A stretch of 64,000 bases of DNA, taken from assembly GCF_002803075.1 (NCBI RefSeq), contig NZ_NNBK01000001.1, positions 434,001 to 498,000 of the forward strand, in the 5' to 3' direction. Below are positions 1 to 10,167 of the stretch, one piece after another. The notes beneath the pieces are model-generated. The model made no database searches. It was not told the origin of the DNA and was given only the letters and a program-made list of their open reading frames with translations. The stretch comes from Streptomyces sp. CB01373. Lineage in GTDB: Bacteria > Actinomycetota > Actinomycetes > Streptomycetales > Streptomycetaceae. Made by a program: the position numbers and the translations under genes. Numbering within the stretch: the stretch's first letter is position 1; each line of letters starts with the position of its first letter.

Positions 1-1192
1 CGATGCAGGGGATCTGCACCAGACCGCCCACCGGGTCGCAGGTGAGGCCCAGGTTGTGCTCGATGCCGACCTCGGCCGCGTTCTCCACCTGTGCGGGGCT
101 GCCGCCGAGGACTTCGCACAGCGCCCCGGCGGCCATCGCGCAGGCCGATCCGACCTCGCCCTGGCAGCCGACCTCTGCGCCGGAGATGGACGCGTTCTCC
201 TTGAACAGGATGCCGATGGCGGCGGCGGTCAGCAGGTAGCGGACGACGCCGTCGTCGTCGGCGCCGGGCACGAAGCGCGCGTAGTAGTGGAGGACGGCGG
301 GCACGATCCCGGCCGCCCCGTTGGTGGGGGCGGTCACGATACGGCCGCCGGAAGCGTTCTCCTCGTTGACGGCGAGGGCGAACAGGTTGACCCAGTCCAT
401 GCCCCGCAACGGGTCCGTGCTGTCGTGGCCGGCGGCGTTCAGCTCACGGTGGAGCGCCGGTGCGCGGCGGGGGACCTTCAGGCCGCCCGGCAGCACGCCC
501 TCGCGCCGGCAGCCGCGGTCGACGCACGCCCGCATGACCGCCCACAGGTCGAGCAGTCCGGCGCGCACCTCGGCCTCGGGCCGCCACGCCTGCTCGTTGG
601 CGAGCATCACCTCGCTGATCGTCAGGTTCTCGCGGGCGCAGATGCCGAGCAGTTCGGCACCCGAGCGGAACGGGAACCGCACGGGCGTGGTGTCCGCGAC
701 GACGAGGTCGGCGCCGGTGGCCTCCTCGTCGACGATGAAGCCTCCGCCGACGGAGTAGTAGGTGCGGGCGGCCAGTTCCCGCCCGGCCGCCGCCAGGGCC
801 CGGAACACCATGCCGTTGGGGTGGGCGGGCAGGGACCTGCGCCGGTGCAGCACCAGGTCCTTGTCGCTGTCGAAGCGGATCCGGTGCTTGCCGCCGAGCA
901 GCAGGGTGCCGTCGGCACGGACCCGCGCCACCCGGTCGTCGGACCGGTCGGTGTCGACGGTGGCCGGGTCCTCGCCCTCCAGGCCGAGGACGACGGCTTT
1001 GTCGGAGCCGTGTCCCCGGCCGGTGGCGCCGAGCGAGCCGTACAGCTCCGCCCGGACGCCGACCACGTCGTCCAGCAGCCCGTCCCGCTCCAGTCCCTCG
1101 ACGAAGCGCCGGGCCGCCCGCATCGGCCCCACCGTGTGGGAGGAGGAGGGGCCGATGCCGACCGAGTAGAGGTCGAAGACGCTGAGGGCCAT
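1..1192 (-). CDS. sdaA: L-serine ammonia-lyase (iron-sulfur type), partial, 3' end outside window
   Basis: Deaminates L-serine to pyruvate and ammonia in the cytosol. The protein opens with [20 protein letters not shown], the hallmark N-terminus of single-chain bacterial serine dehydratases. Further on it shows the [10 protein letters not shown] segment and cysteines in [12 protein letters not shown] and near QIPC, as expected for the [4Fe-4S] cluster. About 397 codons lie in the window. The family is usually about 455-460 residues, so roughly 60 C-terminal residues lie beyond position 1. The ATG at 1192 shares one base with the soxG stop (TGATG), so translation is coupled. As the last visible gene of glyA-soxBDAG it turns serine made from sarcosine-derived glycine into pyruvate. 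Confidence 0.93.
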   Translation of the reverse strand, partial: MALSVFDLYSVGIGPSSSHTVGPMRAARRFVEGLERDGLLDDVVGVRAELYGSLGATGRGHGSDKAVVLGLEGEDPATVDTDRSDDRVARVRADGTLLLGGKHRIRFDSDKDLVLHRRRSLPAHPNGMVFRALAAAGRELAARTYYSVGGGFIVDEEATGADLVVADTTPVRFPFRSGAELLGICARENLTISEVMLANEQAWRPEAEVRAGLLDLWAVMRACVDRGCRREGVLPGGLKVPRRAPALHRELNAAGHDSTDPLRGMDWVNLFALAVNEENASGGRIVTAPTNGAAGIVPAVLHYYARFVPGADDDGVVRYLLTAAAIGILFKENASISGAEVGCQGEVGSACAMAAGALCEVLGGSPAQVENAAEVGIEHNLGLTCDPVGGLVQIPCI

Positions 1193-1809
1193 CAGGGCAC
1201 CTCGGGGCCCTGGTACTCGCTCATCGCGTCGATGAGCCAGCGGGCCAGGTAGTCGGCGAACGAGGACCGGGGGAAGAGCCGGTACGTCGTGTCACCGGTC
1301 TGCCAGAGCACCACCGGGACCGGTCCGACCTGCGTGGACACCGCACGGCCCGGCCCGAAGGAGCGCGGGTGCAGGTCCAGGACGCAGCCCTTCTCCAGGA
1401 CCTGGCGGGCCGAGGGGCCGCTCAGCTCCAGCGTGGTCCGGTTCGCCGACACGTCGACGACCGAGCCCGGGTCCCCGGCGAGCGCGTCCAGCAGTTCGGC
1501 GGCGAGCACCGGCCCGTCGCCCTGGGACAGCACGAGCCACTCGTCGGGCCCGAGCCACACCGCGGTGTGCGGGCCGCTCCGCGCGGTCTGGCCGCAGTGG
1601 TCCGGCAGCGGTGCGCCGAGCACCGAGCCGATGCGGCCGGCCGCCGCGGAGGCGGGGTCGACGCGCAGGCTCACCATGGTGATGAAGGGCCACTCGGTCA
1701 GCGACACACCGCGCTCGCCGGTGACGCCGGCGGCGCGCATCCGCTCCTGAAGGTGCGTCAGCGGGCTGCGGCGCAGCGTCGCCGGTCCCGCGTCGATCGG
1801 CTCAGCCAT
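1192..1809 (-). CDS. soxG: sarcosine oxidase gamma subunit
   Basis: Small structural subunit of the cytoplasmic heterotetrameric sarcosine oxidase (alpha-beta-gamma-delta). At 205 residues it is close to the usual size of about 200. It carries the GcvT/YgfZ-like fold signature of SoxG: a [10 protein letters not shown] segment near the middle and a [13 protein letters not shown] segment after it. The ATG at 1809 lies inside the end of soxA (8-base overlap) and its TGA overlaps the sdaA ATG. This subunit family diverges fast, so position between soxA and sdaA adds weight. No oddities were seen. Confidence 0.92.
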   Translation of the reverse strand: MAEPIDAGPATLRRSPLTHLQERMRAAGVTGERGVSLTEWPFITMVSLRVDPASAAAGRIGSVLGAPLPDHCGQTARSGPHTAVWLGPDEWLVLSQGDGPVLAAELLDALAGDPGSVVDVSANRTTLELSGPSARQVLEKGCVLDLHPRSFGPGRAVSTQVGPVPVVLWQTGDTTYRLFPRSSFADYLARWLIDAMSEYQGPEVP

Positions 1810-4717
1810 CTCGCTTGGTCCCTTCGGGGTCGTAGAGCACGGGTTCGGCCACCAGGACGGGCACCAGGGTGTCGCCGACGGGGGCGATCAGGGTCTCGCC
1901 GATGCGGTTGCGCCCGTCGGCGACGAGCGCGAGGGCGAACGGCCTGCCGAGCGCCTGGCTGTGGTAGCTGGAGGTGACGTGGCCGAGCATCGGCACCGGC
2001 CCGTCCTGCGGGGTGACGGGGACGTCGGGCGCGACGATCTGGGAGCCCTCCGGCAGCCGGGTGGTGCCGTCGGCGGGCAGCAGGCCGACCAGGTGTTTGC
2101 GGTCGGTGCGCGCGGTGTCGGGGCGGCTGAAGGAGCGTTTGCCGATGAAGTCCTTCTGCTTGGAGACCGCCCAGGCCATACCCGCGTCGTGCGGGGTGAC
2201 CGTCCCGTCGGTGTCCTGGCCGACGATGACGTAGCCCTTCTCGGCGCGCAGGACGTGCATGGTCTCGGTGCCGTAGGGGGTGATGCCGTACTGCTGTCCG
2301 GCCGCGTGCACCTGCTCCCAGACGGAGAGCCCGTACCACGCGGAGACGTTGATCTCGTAGGCGAGTTCGCCGGAGAAGGAGATCCGGCAGACGCGGGCGG
2401 GGACGCCGGAGACCAAGGTGGTCTCGCGGAACGTCATGAACGGGAACGCCTCGTTGGACAGGTCCAGGTCCGGGGCGAGCCGGGCGACGACGTCACGGGA
2501 CTTCGGGCCGACGACGGCGATCGTGCTCCACTGCTCGGTCACCGAGGTGCAGTGCACGTCGAGTTCGGGCCACTCGGTCTGCAGCCACTCCTCCAGCCAG
2601 TCCAGTACGCCGGCCGCGCCACCGGTGGTGGTGGTCATGAAGTAGCGGCCCTCGTCCAGGCGCAGGGTCACGCCGTCGTCGAAGATCATGCCGTCCGGCT
2701 TGCACATCACGCCGTAGCGGGCGGAGCCGGGCTTGAGCTTCTTGAAGGCGTTGGTGTAGACCCGGTTGAGGAATTCGCCCGCGTCCGCGCCCCGGATCTC
2801 GATCTTGCCGAGGGTGGAGGCGTCCATGAAGGCGACGCCCTCGCGGGCCGCGCGGCACTCGCGGGCCACCGCGGCGTCCATGTCCTCCCCCTCCTGGGGG
2901 AAGTACCACGGCCGCTTCCACTGCCCGACGTCCTCGAACTCCGCGCCGTGGGCGACGTGCCAGCTGTGGATCGATGTCATGCGCTCGGGGTCGAACAGGT
3001 CGCCGCGCTCACGTCCGGCGAGGGCGGCGAAGGCCACCGGGGCGTACGGCGCCCGGTAGGCCGTGGTGCCGATCTCGCCCGGTGAGGCGCCGTCGCCGAG
3101 GGCGGCGGCGATCACGCCGATCGCGTTGACGCCCGAGGTCTTGCCCTGGTCGTTGGCCGTGCCGAGCGAGGTGTAGCGCTTGACGTGCTCGACGCTGCGC
3201 ATTCCGGCGCCGACGGACCGCCACACGTCCGCGACCGTGACATCGCGCTGCAGGTCGACGAAGTGGGTGTCCCAGGTGCCGGGACCGGAACCGGAGCCGT
3301 CGGAGCCGTTGCCGGGCGCGGGCACCAGCCACAGCGCGCGCACCGCGGCGCGGTCGGCGGCGTCGGCGGGCGCGTCGGGCACGGGCACCGGGAACCCGGC
3401 ATCCGTCGCGGCCCGCGCACCGGCCCGCGCGCCCTCGGCGAGCGCGCCGTCGAGGGCGTAGGTCCCGCGGGCGGCGCCGGCGACCTGCTGGTCGCGGACC
3501 GTGCCGTCGGGCACGAAGGCGGCGAGTTCGCCGTCCCAGCGCAGCTTGCCCTGGCGCTGGCTGTGCAGGTGCACCACCGGGCTCCAGCCGCCCGAGACGG
3601 CGAGCAGGTCGCAGTCGAACGAGACGGGTTCGCCGGTGAGTTCGCCCTGGTCGTCGAGGCCCTGGACGGTGACGCCGGTGAGGCGCCTCTCGCCCGCGGT
3701 GCCGGTCACCGCCCTGCCGGTCAGCACCTTGACGCCGGTGGCCGCGGCGACCTCGGCCGCCCGCCGGGACAGCTCGGGGCGGGCATCGACGACGGCGGCG
3801 ATCCCGACGCTGGCCGCGTGCAGGTCGGCCACGGTGTCGTAGGCGCTGTCGTTGGTGGTGCTCACGACGGCGCGCGAGCCGGGTGCCACGGCGTAGCGGT
3901 TGACGTAGGAGCGGACGGCGGAGGCGAGCATCACGCCGGGGCGGTCGTTGCCGGCGAACACCAGCGGTCGCTCGTGGGCGCCGGGGGCCAGGACCACCTG
4001 GCGGGCCCGGATGTGCCACAGCCGCTGGCGCGAGACGCCGTCGGCCGGGGCGGGGGCGTCGGCGCCGAGGTGGTCGGTGCGCCGCTGCAGGGCCAGGACG
4101 TAGTTGTCGTCGTAGGAGCCGAAGGCGGTGGTGCGGGGCAGGACGACGGTCTCGGGGGCCGCCTCCAGGACCGCGCGGACCTCGGCCACCCACTCCAGGG
4201 CGGTCCGCCCGCCGACCGTCTCGGTGCGCCCGGACAGCAGCGAACCGCCGGGTTCGGGCTGGTCGTCGAGGAGGATCACCCGGGCGCCGGAGCCGGCCGC
4301 CGCGGCGGCGGCCGCGAGTCCGGCCGGGCCCGCGCCGACGACCAGGACGTCGGTGTGCACGTACTTCTTGTCGTAGACGGCCGGGTCCGGGGCCGGATCG
4401 AGGACGCCCATACCGGACAGGGTCGTGGCGGACAGCCCGTCGTACAGCTCCACGGTGGTGGCGGGCAGCATGCCCTCCGAGCACGGTCCGTCGATCTGGA
4501 GCAGGGCGTTGGGCTCCTCGACGCCGGCGGAGACGATGCCGCGGGGACGGCCCCGGTAGAGGGACGGCCCGACCTCGACGGCACCGTGGGCCAGCATCGC
4601 GGAGGCGACGGTGTCGCCGGGGTGGCCGGTCAGCTCGCGGCCGTCGACGGTGAACCGCAGCACGGTGCCGCGGTCGACGCGGCCGCCGCTCGGCAGACGG
4701 AATTCCTGGTCGGTCAT
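1802..4717 (-). CDS. soxA: sarcosine oxidase alpha subunit
   Basis: Large subunit (971 residues) of heterotetrameric sarcosine oxidase, which oxidatively demethylates sarcosine to glycine and passes the methyl carbon to tetrahydrofolate as 5,10-methylene-THF. Domains in order: an N-terminal ferredoxin-like domain (about 1-105), a Rossmann dinucleotide-binding region with [13 protein letters not shown] (about 126-138), a pyridine-nucleotide-disulfide oxidoreductase body, and a C-terminal GcvT-type folate-binding domain from about residue 590. Length matches the family (about 965-1000). The ATG at 4717 overlaps the soxD stop by four bases (ATGA), which fixes this start although the same frame stays open far upstream through soxB. 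Confidence 0.95.
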   Translation of the reverse strand: MTDQEFRLPSGGRVDRGTVLRFTVDGRELTGHPGDTVASAMLAHGAVEVGPSLYRGRPRGIVSAGVEEPNALLQIDGPCSEGMLPATTVELYDGLSATTLSGMGVLDPAPDPAVYDKKYVHTDVLVVGAGPAGLAAAAAAAGSGARVILLDDQPEPGGSLLSGRTETVGGRTALEWVAEVRAVLEAAPETVVLPRTTAFGSYDDNYVLALQRRTDHLGADAPAPADGVSRQRLWHIRARQVVLAPGAHERPLVFAGNDRPGVMLASAVRSYVNRYAVAPGSRAVVSTTNDSAYDTVADLHAASVGIAAVVDARPELSRRAAEVAAATGVKVLTGRAVTGTAGERRLTGVTVQGLDDQGELTGEPVSFDCDLLAVSGGWSPVVHLHSQRQGKLRWDGELAAFVPDGTVRDQQVAGAARGTYALDGALAEGARAGARAATDAGFPVPVPDAPADAADRAAVRALWLVPAPGNGSDGSGSGPGTWDTHFVDLQRDVTVADVWRSVGAGMRSVEHVKRYTSLGTANDQGKTSGVNAIGVIAAALGDGASPGEIGTTAYRAPYAPVAFAALAGRERGDLFDPERMTSIHSWHVAHGAEFEDVGQWKRPWYFPQEGEDMDAAVARECRAAREGVAFMDASTLGKIEIRGADAGEFLNRVYTNAFKKLKPGSARYGVMCKPDGMIFDDGVTLRLDEGRYFMTTTTGGAAGVLDWLEEWLQTEWPELDVHCTSVTEQWSTIAVVGPKSRDVVARLAPDLDLSNEAFPFMTFRETTLVSGVPARVCRISFSGELAYEINVSAWYGLSVWEQVHAAGQQYGITPYGTETMHVLRAEKGYVIVGQDTDGTVTPHDAGMAWAVSKQKDFIGKRSFSRPDTARTDRKHLVGLLPADGTTRLPEGSQIVAPDVPVTPQDGPVPMLGHVTSSYHSQALGRPFALALVADGRNRIGETLIAPVGDTLVPVLVAEPVLYDPEGTKRDG

Positions 4718-5049
4718 CGGTTCCCTCCGGCCGGATCGGCGGACTGGCGAAGGTCGTCGGGCCCGGACAGCCCGGGGATCTCCGGACGGGGCTCGTCGAG
4801 CCGGTAGACGGCGAGCACGTCGTAACTGACGGTGTCCCGTACGACGTTGAACCAGCGGCGGCAGCCCGTGGAGTGCACCCACCGCTCGGCGAAGGGGCCC
4901 TTGGGGTTGTCCCGGTAGAAGACGTACTCGGCCCACTGCTCGTCGGTGAGGTCCCCGGCGGTCTCGGGGAAGGGGATGTGGGCCTGGCCCCCGTAGTGGT
5001 ACTCGGTCTCGTTCCGAGGACCGCACCATGGGCAGTTCAGCAGCAGCAC
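4714..5049 (-). CDS. soxD: sarcosine oxidase delta subunit
   Basis: Zinc-binding small subunit (111 residues) of heterotetrameric sarcosine oxidase. Cys6 and Cys9 in CPWCG, His59 and Cys63 in HSTGC are placed exactly like the zinc ligands known for this subunit. It begins with GTG at 5049, preceded by a strong ribosome site (GAGGAGG) 5-11 bases upstream. It lies 12 bases after soxB and overlaps soxA by four bases. The B-D-A-G order is the conserved one. Confidence 0.94.
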   Translation of the reverse strand: MLLLNCPWCGPRNETEYHYGGQAHIPFPETAGDLTDEQWAEYVFYRDNPKGPFAERWVHSTGCRRWFNVVRDTVSYDVLAVYRLDEPRPEIPGLSGPDDLRQSADPAGGNR

Positions 5050-5061
5050 GGTGTCCTCCTC

Positions 5062-6282
5062 TCAGTGGGCCACGGCCGCGGCGCCGTGTTCGTCGATCAG
5101 GGCGCCCGTGGTGAAACGCTCCAGGGCGAAGGGCTTGTTCAGGGGATGCGGCTCGCCGGTGGCGATGGTGTGGGCGAAGGTCCAGCCGGCGGCCGGGGTG
5201 GCCTTGAAACCACCGGTTCCCCAGCCGCAGTTGACGAAGAGGTTCTCCACCGGCGTCGTGCCGATGACCGGGGACGCGTCCGGGGTGACGTCGACGATGC
5301 CGCCCCAGGTCCGCAGCACATGGGCACGGGCGAAGACGGGGAACAGCTCCACCGCGGCGGCCATCTGATGCTCGATCACATGGAACGAGCCGCGCTGGCC
5401 GTAGCCGTTGTACGTGTCGACGCCCGCGCCCATCACCAGTTCGCCCTTGTGCGCCTGCGAGACGTAGACGTGCACGTGGTTGGACATCACGACGGTGGGG
5501 TGCACCGGCTGGTGCAGTTCGGAGACCAGTGCCTGCAGCGGGTGCGACTGCACCGGCAGCCGGAACCCGGCCCGTTCGGCCAGCACGCTGCTGTGCCCGG
5601 CGGCAGCCAGACCCACCCGGCCGGCCAGGATGCGGCCCCGGCTGGTCTCGACGCCGACGACCCGGTCGCCGTCCTTGACGAACCCGGTGACCTCGCAGTT
5701 CTGGATGAGGTCGACGCCCATCTCGTCGGCGCGGCGGGCGAGCGCCCAGGCGACGTGGTCGTGCTTGGCGATGCCGGCGCGGGGCTGGTAGGTGCCGCCG
5801 AGCACCGGGTAGCGGGTGCCGGGCGAGACGTTGACGATCGGGCAGACCTTGGCGACCTCGTCCGTCTCGAGCCACTCGGCGTCGACTCCGTTGAGGCGGT
5901 TGGCGTTGACGCGGCGTACGCCCTCGCGGACGTCCTGCAGGGTGTGCGCGAGGTTGAGGACGCCACGCTGGCTGAACAGGAAGTCGTAGTCCAGCTCTTC
6001 GGGCAGTCGCTCCCACAGCTTGAGGGCGTGCTCGTAGATGGCCGCGCTCTCGTCCCACAGGTAGTTGGAGCGGATGATGGTGGTGTTGCGGGCCATGTTG
6101 CCGCCGGCCAGCCAGCCCTTCTCCAGTACGGCCACGTTGGTGATGCCGTGGTTCTTGGCGAGGTAGTAGGCGGTGGCCAGGCCGTGGCCTCCGGCGCCGA
6201 CGATGACGACGTCGTAGGAGGGGCGGGGGTCGGGGGTGCGCCAGAGCCAGTCGGGGTGCTCCGGCAGCGGTGCGGCGGTCAT
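5062..6282 (-). CDS. soxB: sarcosine oxidase beta subunit
   Basis: Catalytic FAD/FMN subunit (406 residues, normal length) of heterotetrameric sarcosine oxidase. The DAO-type nucleotide-binding motif [19 protein letters not shown] lies near residues 25-43. In the segment [10 protein letters not shown], Lys173-His174 match the Lys-His pair whose His carries the covalent FMN in characterised homologues. A C-terminal [15 protein letters not shown] segment completes the flavin fold. The ATG at 6282 overlaps the glyA stop by four bases. Together with soxD, soxA and soxG it makes the complete oxidase. Confidence 0.95.
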   Translation of the reverse strand: MTAAPLPEHPDWLWRTPDPRPSYDVVIVGAGGHGLATAYYLAKNHGITNVAVLEKGWLAGGNMARNTTIIRSNYLWDESAAIYEHALKLWERLPEELDYDFLFSQRGVLNLAHTLQDVREGVRRVNANRLNGVDAEWLETDEVAKVCPIVNVSPGTRYPVLGGTYQPRAGIAKHDHVAWALARRADEMGVDLIQNCEVTGFVKDGDRVVGVETSRGRILAGRVGLAAAGHSSVLAERAGFRLPVQSHPLQALVSELHQPVHPTVVMSNHVHVYVSQAHKGELVMGAGVDTYNGYGQRGSFHVIEHQMAAAVELFPVFARAHVLRTWGGIVDVTPDASPVIGTTPVENLFVNCGWGTGGFKATPAAGWTFAHTIATGEPHPLNKPFALERFTTGALIDEHGAAAVAH

Positions 6283-7631
6283 CCGGCGGTTCCGTTCTGG
6301 TCGGCGGGTCCGGTCGGCGCGGCGGGGGCGGTCCGCTCGGCGTAGAGCGGGAACTTCCCGGCGAGGGCGGTGACCCGGTCGCGCAGCAGGGCGGCGTTCT
6401 CGTCGGTGAGGTCCTCCTCCTTCAGGGCGCAGGCGATGACGTCGGCGACCTCGCGGAACTCCTCGGCTCCGAAACCCCGGGTGGCCAGGGCGGGGGTGCC
6501 GATCCGCAGGCCGGAGGAGACCATCGGCGGGCGGGGGTCGAACGGCACGGCGTTGCGGTTGACGGTGATGCCGACGCGGTGCAGCCGGTCCTCGGCCTGC
6601 TGCCCGTCGAGCGCGGAGTCGCGCAGGTCGACGAGGACGAGGTGGACCTCGGTGCCGCCGGTGAGGACGGAGATCCCGGCCTCGGCGACGTCGTCGGCGA
6701 GCAGCCGGCCGGCGAGGATCCGGGCGCCCTCCAGGGTGCGCTGCTGGCGCTCCTTGAACTCCTCGCCCGCCGCGACCTTGAAGGCGACCGCCTTCGCGGC
6801 GATCACGTGCTCCAGCGGCCCGCCCTGCTGTCCGGGGAAGACCGCGGAGTTGATCTTCTTGGCGAGGGCGGCCCGGCTGAGGATCACACCGCCGCGGGGC
6901 CCGCCGAGGGTCTTGTGGGTGGTGGTCGTCACGACGTCCGCGTACGGCACGGGGCTCGGGTGGAGACCGGCCGCGACCAGCCCCGCGAAGTGCGCCATGT
7001 CGACCATGAGGTACGCGCCGACCTCGTCGGCGATGCGCCGGAAGGCCGCGAAGTCGAGCCGGCGCGGATAGGCCGACCAGCCGGCGACGATCAGCTTCGG
7101 CCGGTGCGCGCGGGCCAGCTCGGCCACCTCGTCCATGTCGACGCGCAGGTCGGACTCGTGGACGTGGTACGGCACGACGTTGTAGAGCTTGCCGGAGAAA
7201 TTGATGCGCATGCCGTGCGTGAGGTGCCCGCCGTGCGCCAGGTCGAGACCGAGGATGGTGTCCCCGGGGTCGAGCAGGGCGAACATCGCGGCGGCGTTGG
7301 CCTGGGCACCCGAGTGCGGCTGGACGTTGGCGGCCTCGGCGCCGAAGAGGGCCTTGACCCGGTCGATCGCAAGCTGTTCGACGACGTCGACGTGCTCGCA
7401 ACCGCCGTAGTAGCGGCGGCCGGGGTATCCCTCGGCGTACTTGTTCGTCAGGACCGAGCCCTGGGCCTGCATCACGGCCGCCGGGGCGAAGTTCTCGGAC
7501 GCGATCATCTCGAGTGTCGTCTGCTGGCGCCGGAGTTCCTCGGAGACGGCGGCGGCGATCTCGGGGTCCAGTGCGGCCAGGGGGAGGGAGAGGAGGCTGC
7601 CGTCCTCCGTCGTCGACGGACTCGCTGCCAT
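6279..7631 (-). CDS. glyA: serine hydroxymethyltransferase
   Basis: PLP enzyme that joins glycine and the one-carbon unit of 5,10-methylene-THF into serine. Here it consumes both products of the downstream sarcosine oxidase. The sequence is full length (450 residues) with [10 protein letters not shown] and [17 protein letters not shown] near the N-terminus. The PLP lysine is about residue 240 in [14 protein letters not shown]. The ATG at 7631 is preceded by an AAGGTGG ribosome site. It is the first gene of the glyA-soxBDAG-sdaA operon. Streptomyces usually carry another glyA for housekeeping, so this one is probably the catabolic paralogue (inference). Confidence 0.95.
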   Translation of the reverse strand: MAASPSTTEDGSLLSLPLAALDPEIAAAVSEELRRQQTTLEMIASENFAPAAVMQAQGSVLTNKYAEGYPGRRYYGGCEHVDVVEQLAIDRVKALFGAEAANVQPHSGAQANAAAMFALLDPGDTILGLDLAHGGHLTHGMRINFSGKLYNVVPYHVHESDLRVDMDEVAELARAHRPKLIVAGWSAYPRRLDFAAFRRIADEVGAYLMVDMAHFAGLVAAGLHPSPVPYADVVTTTTHKTLGGPRGGVILSRAALAKKINSAVFPGQQGGPLEHVIAAKAVAFKVAAGEEFKERQQRTLEGARILAGRLLADDVAEAGISVLTGGTEVHLVLVDLRDSALDGQQAEDRLHRVGITVNRNAVPFDPRPPMVSSGLRIGTPALATRGFGAEEFREVADVIACALKEEDLTDENAALLRDRVTALAGKFPLYAERTAPAAPTGPADQNGTAG

Positions 7632-7663
7632 GGTGAGCACCACCTTAATATGCGACTGCTCCA

Positions 7664-7681
7664 ACACTGATATATCAGTGT
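7664..7681. promoter_or_regulatory. perfect 18-bp palindrome, likely operator of the adjacent GntR regulator
   Basis: ACACTGATATATCAGTGT is identical to its own reverse complement. It sits between divergent glyA (33 bases from its ATG) and the GntR gene (49 bases from its ATG). The size and two-fold symmetry suit a FadR-type dimer. The central TATA-like core could overlap -10 elements in both directions, so one bound dimer could control both units. The operator role is inferred. Confidence 0.7.
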
Positions 7682-7730
7682 GTGCGGTAACGTAGGACAG
7701 GCTGACGGAAAGGGTCAAGGGGGTAGCGGA

Positions 7731-8402
7731 ATGAATCAGGTACAGCTTTCGCGGGGAGCCGGCGAGGAGACGTTCACCCTCGCCGAGCGTGCGTACCGCG
7801 ACATCCGCGACCGCCTGATCATGCTGGAGATCCCGCCCGGCGCACCGGTGAACGAGGACCTGCTCGCGCAGAGCGTCGGCTTCGGGCGCACGCCGGTGCG
7901 TGAAGCCCTCAAGCGCCTGCAGCACGAGCGGCTGATCGTGACCTACCCCCGGCGCGGCACCTTCGCCACCGAGGTCAACATCACCGACCTCGCCCACATC
8001 TCCGAGGTCCGGCGTCAGCTGGAGCCGATGGCGGCGGCCCGCGCGGCCGAGCGCGCCACCGCCGCCGACCGCGAGGCGCTGGTCGCGCTGCTGCGCGGCC
8101 TGGAGGGCGAGGGTGCTTCCGCACAGGGCGCGGACGCCCTCATGCGCCTCGACCTGCGCGTGCACCGGGCCATCTACGCCGCCACGCACAACCCTTACTT
8201 CGAGGACACCCTCATCCGCTACGACAACCTGGCCACCCGGATCTGGTGCCTGTTCGTGGACCGGGTGCCGGGCATGGCGGGACACGTCGTCGAGCACGGA
8301 CCGCTGCTGCGCGCCATCGTCGACGGCGACCCCGAGAAGGCCTCGGAGCTCGCGCGGAGCCATGTCGTGGGCTTCGAGCGGGCGATCCGCGAGGCGATCT
8401 GA
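7731..8402 (+). CDS. GntR-family (FadR/FCD) transcriptional regulator
   Basis: A 223-residue regulator with an N-terminal winged helix ([13 protein letters not shown], then [17 protein letters not shown], about residues 17-70) and a C-terminal all-helical FCD ligand domain. The FCD domain shows the metal-site pattern [18 protein letters not shown]. The ATG at 7731 was chosen because AAGGGGG lies at 7717-7723. The open frame reaches back to 7680, but that would start inside the palindrome and add residues that look non-coding. Divergent from the sarcosine operon, it probably represses that operon and itself, with a sarcosine-pathway metabolite as ligand (inference). Confidence 0.88.
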   Translation: MNQVQLSRGAGEETFTLAERAYRDIRDRLIMLEIPPGAPVNEDLLAQSVGFGRTPVREALKRLQHERLIVTYPRRGTFATEVNITDLAHISEVRRQLEPMAAARAAERATAADREALVALLRGLEGEGASAQGADALMRLDLRVHRAIYAATHNPYFEDTLIRYDNLATRIWCLFVDRVPGMAGHVVEHGPLLRAIVDGDPEKASELARSHVVGFERAIREAI

Positions 8403-8466
8403 GCCGGCCCTCCCGCGGCCCGCTGAGCGGCATCGGCCCGCGCTGACCCGCGACAACCCCATCACG

Positions 8467-8495
8467 GAGCCGCCGTAGCATCGCTACGGCGGCTC
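8467..8495 (+). terminator. stem-loop terminator after the GntR gene
   Basis: A perfect 13-bp inverted repeat, GAGCCGCCGTAGC / GCTACGGCGGCTC, with an ATC loop lies 65 bases after the GntR stop. There is no long T-tract, which is common for Streptomyces terminators. Confidence 0.75.
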
Positions 8496-8715
8496 TGCGT
8501 CGTCCGTTTCCGACACCGCCTGATGTCGCGCGTGTCGCAACCCAACTGCACACGGTGCAACAGGGCGAACCCGACGTGATGCCGCACGGTCTTTGGTTGT
8601 CAACCGGCAAAACAAAAAAGAAGCCGCCCGCCACGCCTTGTCGACTCCCGTACACACTCCTATGGTGTGCAACACCGTTGCGGCACACGCAACCTCATGC
8701 TTGGGAGCCGGTTCC
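8496..8715 (+). promoter_or_regulatory. promoter and operator-like region of the transporter-creatinase unit
   Basis: This gene-free stretch holds a sigma-70-like promoter candidate, TTGTCG (8638-8643), 17 bases, TATGGT (8661-8666). GCAAC half-sites occur at 8537, 8557, 8669 and 8689, each pair 20 bases apart, with GTTGC at 8677-8681 forming GCAAC-ACC-GTTGC. A separate GGTTG-T-CAACC repeat lies at 8595-8605. The downstream sites would cover the transcription start. IclR or GntR regulation is inferred from neighbours only. Confidence 0.55.
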
Positions 8716-10092
8716 ATGAGCGACCAGCCGAGCCTCTCTGGGCAGAACGCCCCGCCCATCTCCTCCGTTGCACCAGTCATGTCCCCACCCGACATCTCCG
8801 GCCCGCCGGACGCCGACATCGATCCCTACACGCGCCGTCGCGTGGTGGCGGCGAGTTTCATCGGCAACTTCGTGGAGTGGTTCGACTACGCCGCCTACGG
8901 ATACCTGGCGGCGACCATTTCCACGGTCTTCTTCCCCGACACCGACCGCACGACGGCCCTGCTGGCGACCTTCAGCGTCTTCGCCGTCTCCTTCTTCGTC
9001 CGCCCCTTCGGCGGCTTCGTCTGGGGGCACATCGGCGACAAGGTCGGCCGCCGCAGCGCCCTGTCACTGTCCATCGTGATCATGTCAGTGGCGACCTTCT
9101 GCATCGCCCTGCTGCCCACCTATCGCGCGGTCGGCCTGCTCGCACCGGCCCTGCTCCTGGTGGTCCGGGTCGTCCAGGGCTTCTCCGCCTCCGGCGAGTA
9201 CGCGGGCGCCTCCGCCTTCCTGGTCGAGTACGCCCCCGCCGGCAGACGCGGCCTGTACGCCTCCGTGGTTCCGGCGAGTACCGCGTCCGGCCTGCTGCTG
9301 GGTTCCCTGCTCGCGGCGCTGCTCACCGGAGTCCTCTCCGAGGGGGAGATGCACAGCTGGGGCTGGCGCCTGCCCTTCCTCCTCGCCGCTCCGATGGGTC
9401 TGATCGGCCGCTACATCCGGCTGCGCCTGGAGGACACCCCCGCCTTCCGCGCCCTGGAGGAGCAGCAGGAGGTCGCGCCGACCCCGGCCAGGCGGATGCT
9501 GCGCGCCAACCGGCGCCCGCTGATCCTCGCGATGGGCGCCACCGTGCTCAACGCGGTCGCCTTCTACATGCTGCTCAGCTACATGCCGACGTACCTGTCG
9601 GAGGAGCTGCACTTCGGCGCCACCGAGTCGTTCCTGGCCACCACCGTCTCGCTCGCCACGTACATCGCCTTCATCTTCTTCACCGGCCTGGCCTCGGACC
9701 GGTTCGGCCGGAAGAAGATGCTGATCACGGCGTCCGTCCTGTTCACGCTGTGCACCGTCCCGGCGTTCATGCTGCTGGACGGCGCCGGACTGCTGACCGT
9801 GATCGCCATCCAGGTGCTGCTCGGCGGGATGCTCACGCTCAACGACGGGACGCTGCCCAGCTTCCTCGCCGAACTGTTCCCGACCCGGGTCCGCTACAGC
9901 GGCTTCGCCATCAGCTTCAACCTGGCGAACGCCCTCTTCGGCGGCACCGCGGCGTTCGTCGCCACGCTGCTCATCTCCTGGACCGGAAGCCCCCTCGCCC
10001 CCGCCTGGTATCTCGTCGCCGCCGCGCTGTGCTCGCTGTGGGCCGTCCTGCGGTCGAAGGAGACCTCGCGCGAGCCGCTGCGCGAGGAATGA
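8716..10092 (+). CDS. MFS transporter, metabolite:H+ symporter (MHS) family; probable creatine/sarcosine-type uptake
   Basis: A 458-residue integral membrane protein with about 12 hydrophobic segments. The N-terminal part shows FIGNFVEWFDYAAYGYLA, the signature of ProP/KgtP-like metabolite:H+ symporters, and the MFS loop GHIGDKVGRRSAL between helices 2 and 3. The ATG at 8716 has GGGAG eight bases upstream. An open frame reaching back to 8593 would run through the promoter. It sits 75 bases before the creatinase gene and is likely cotranscribed, so uptake of creatine or a related zwitterion is the best guess. Substrate cannot be read from sequence. Confidence 0.85.
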   Translation: MSDQPSLSGQNAPPISSVAPVMSPPDISGPPDADIDPYTRRRVVAASFIGNFVEWFDYAAYGYLAATISTVFFPDTDRTTALLATFSVFAVSFFVRPFGGFVWGHIGDKVGRRSALSLSIVIMSVATFCIALLPTYRAVGLLAPALLLVVRVVQGFSASGEYAGASAFLVEYAPAGRRGLYASVVPASTASGLLLGSLLAALLTGVLSEGEMHSWGWRLPFLLAAPMGLIGRYIRLRLEDTPAFRALEEQQEVAPTPARRMLRANRRPLILAMGATVLNAVAFYMLLSYMPTYLSEELHFGATESFLATTVSLATYIAFIFFTGLASDRFGRKKMLITASVLFTLCTVPAFMLLDGAGLLTVIAIQVLLGGMLTLNDGTLPSFLAELFPTRVRYSGFAISFNLANALFGGTAAFVATLLISWTGSPLAPAWYLVAAALCSLWAVLRSKETSREPLREE

Positions 10093-10167
10093 GAAGCGGT
10101 CCCACCCCCGAACCACTCCACCCCGCCCATCGGGGAAGAGAAGCCGAACCCATGAGAAGGAGTAACC

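Noticed and set aside
56..1252. Plus-strand open frame opposite sdaA
   Set aside because: It is antisense to a clear serine dehydratase gene, and its translation is low-complexity.
4738..6058. Reading soxA and soxB as one fused 1418-residue protein
   Set aside because: The soxA frame stays open upstream only as a shadow of soxB and soxD in another frame. The upstream translation is Arg-rich junk, and soxD overlaps the true soxA ATG.
7680..7730. Upstream start for the GntR regulator
   Set aside because: It falls in the palindromic operator; ATG 7731 has a good ribosome site.
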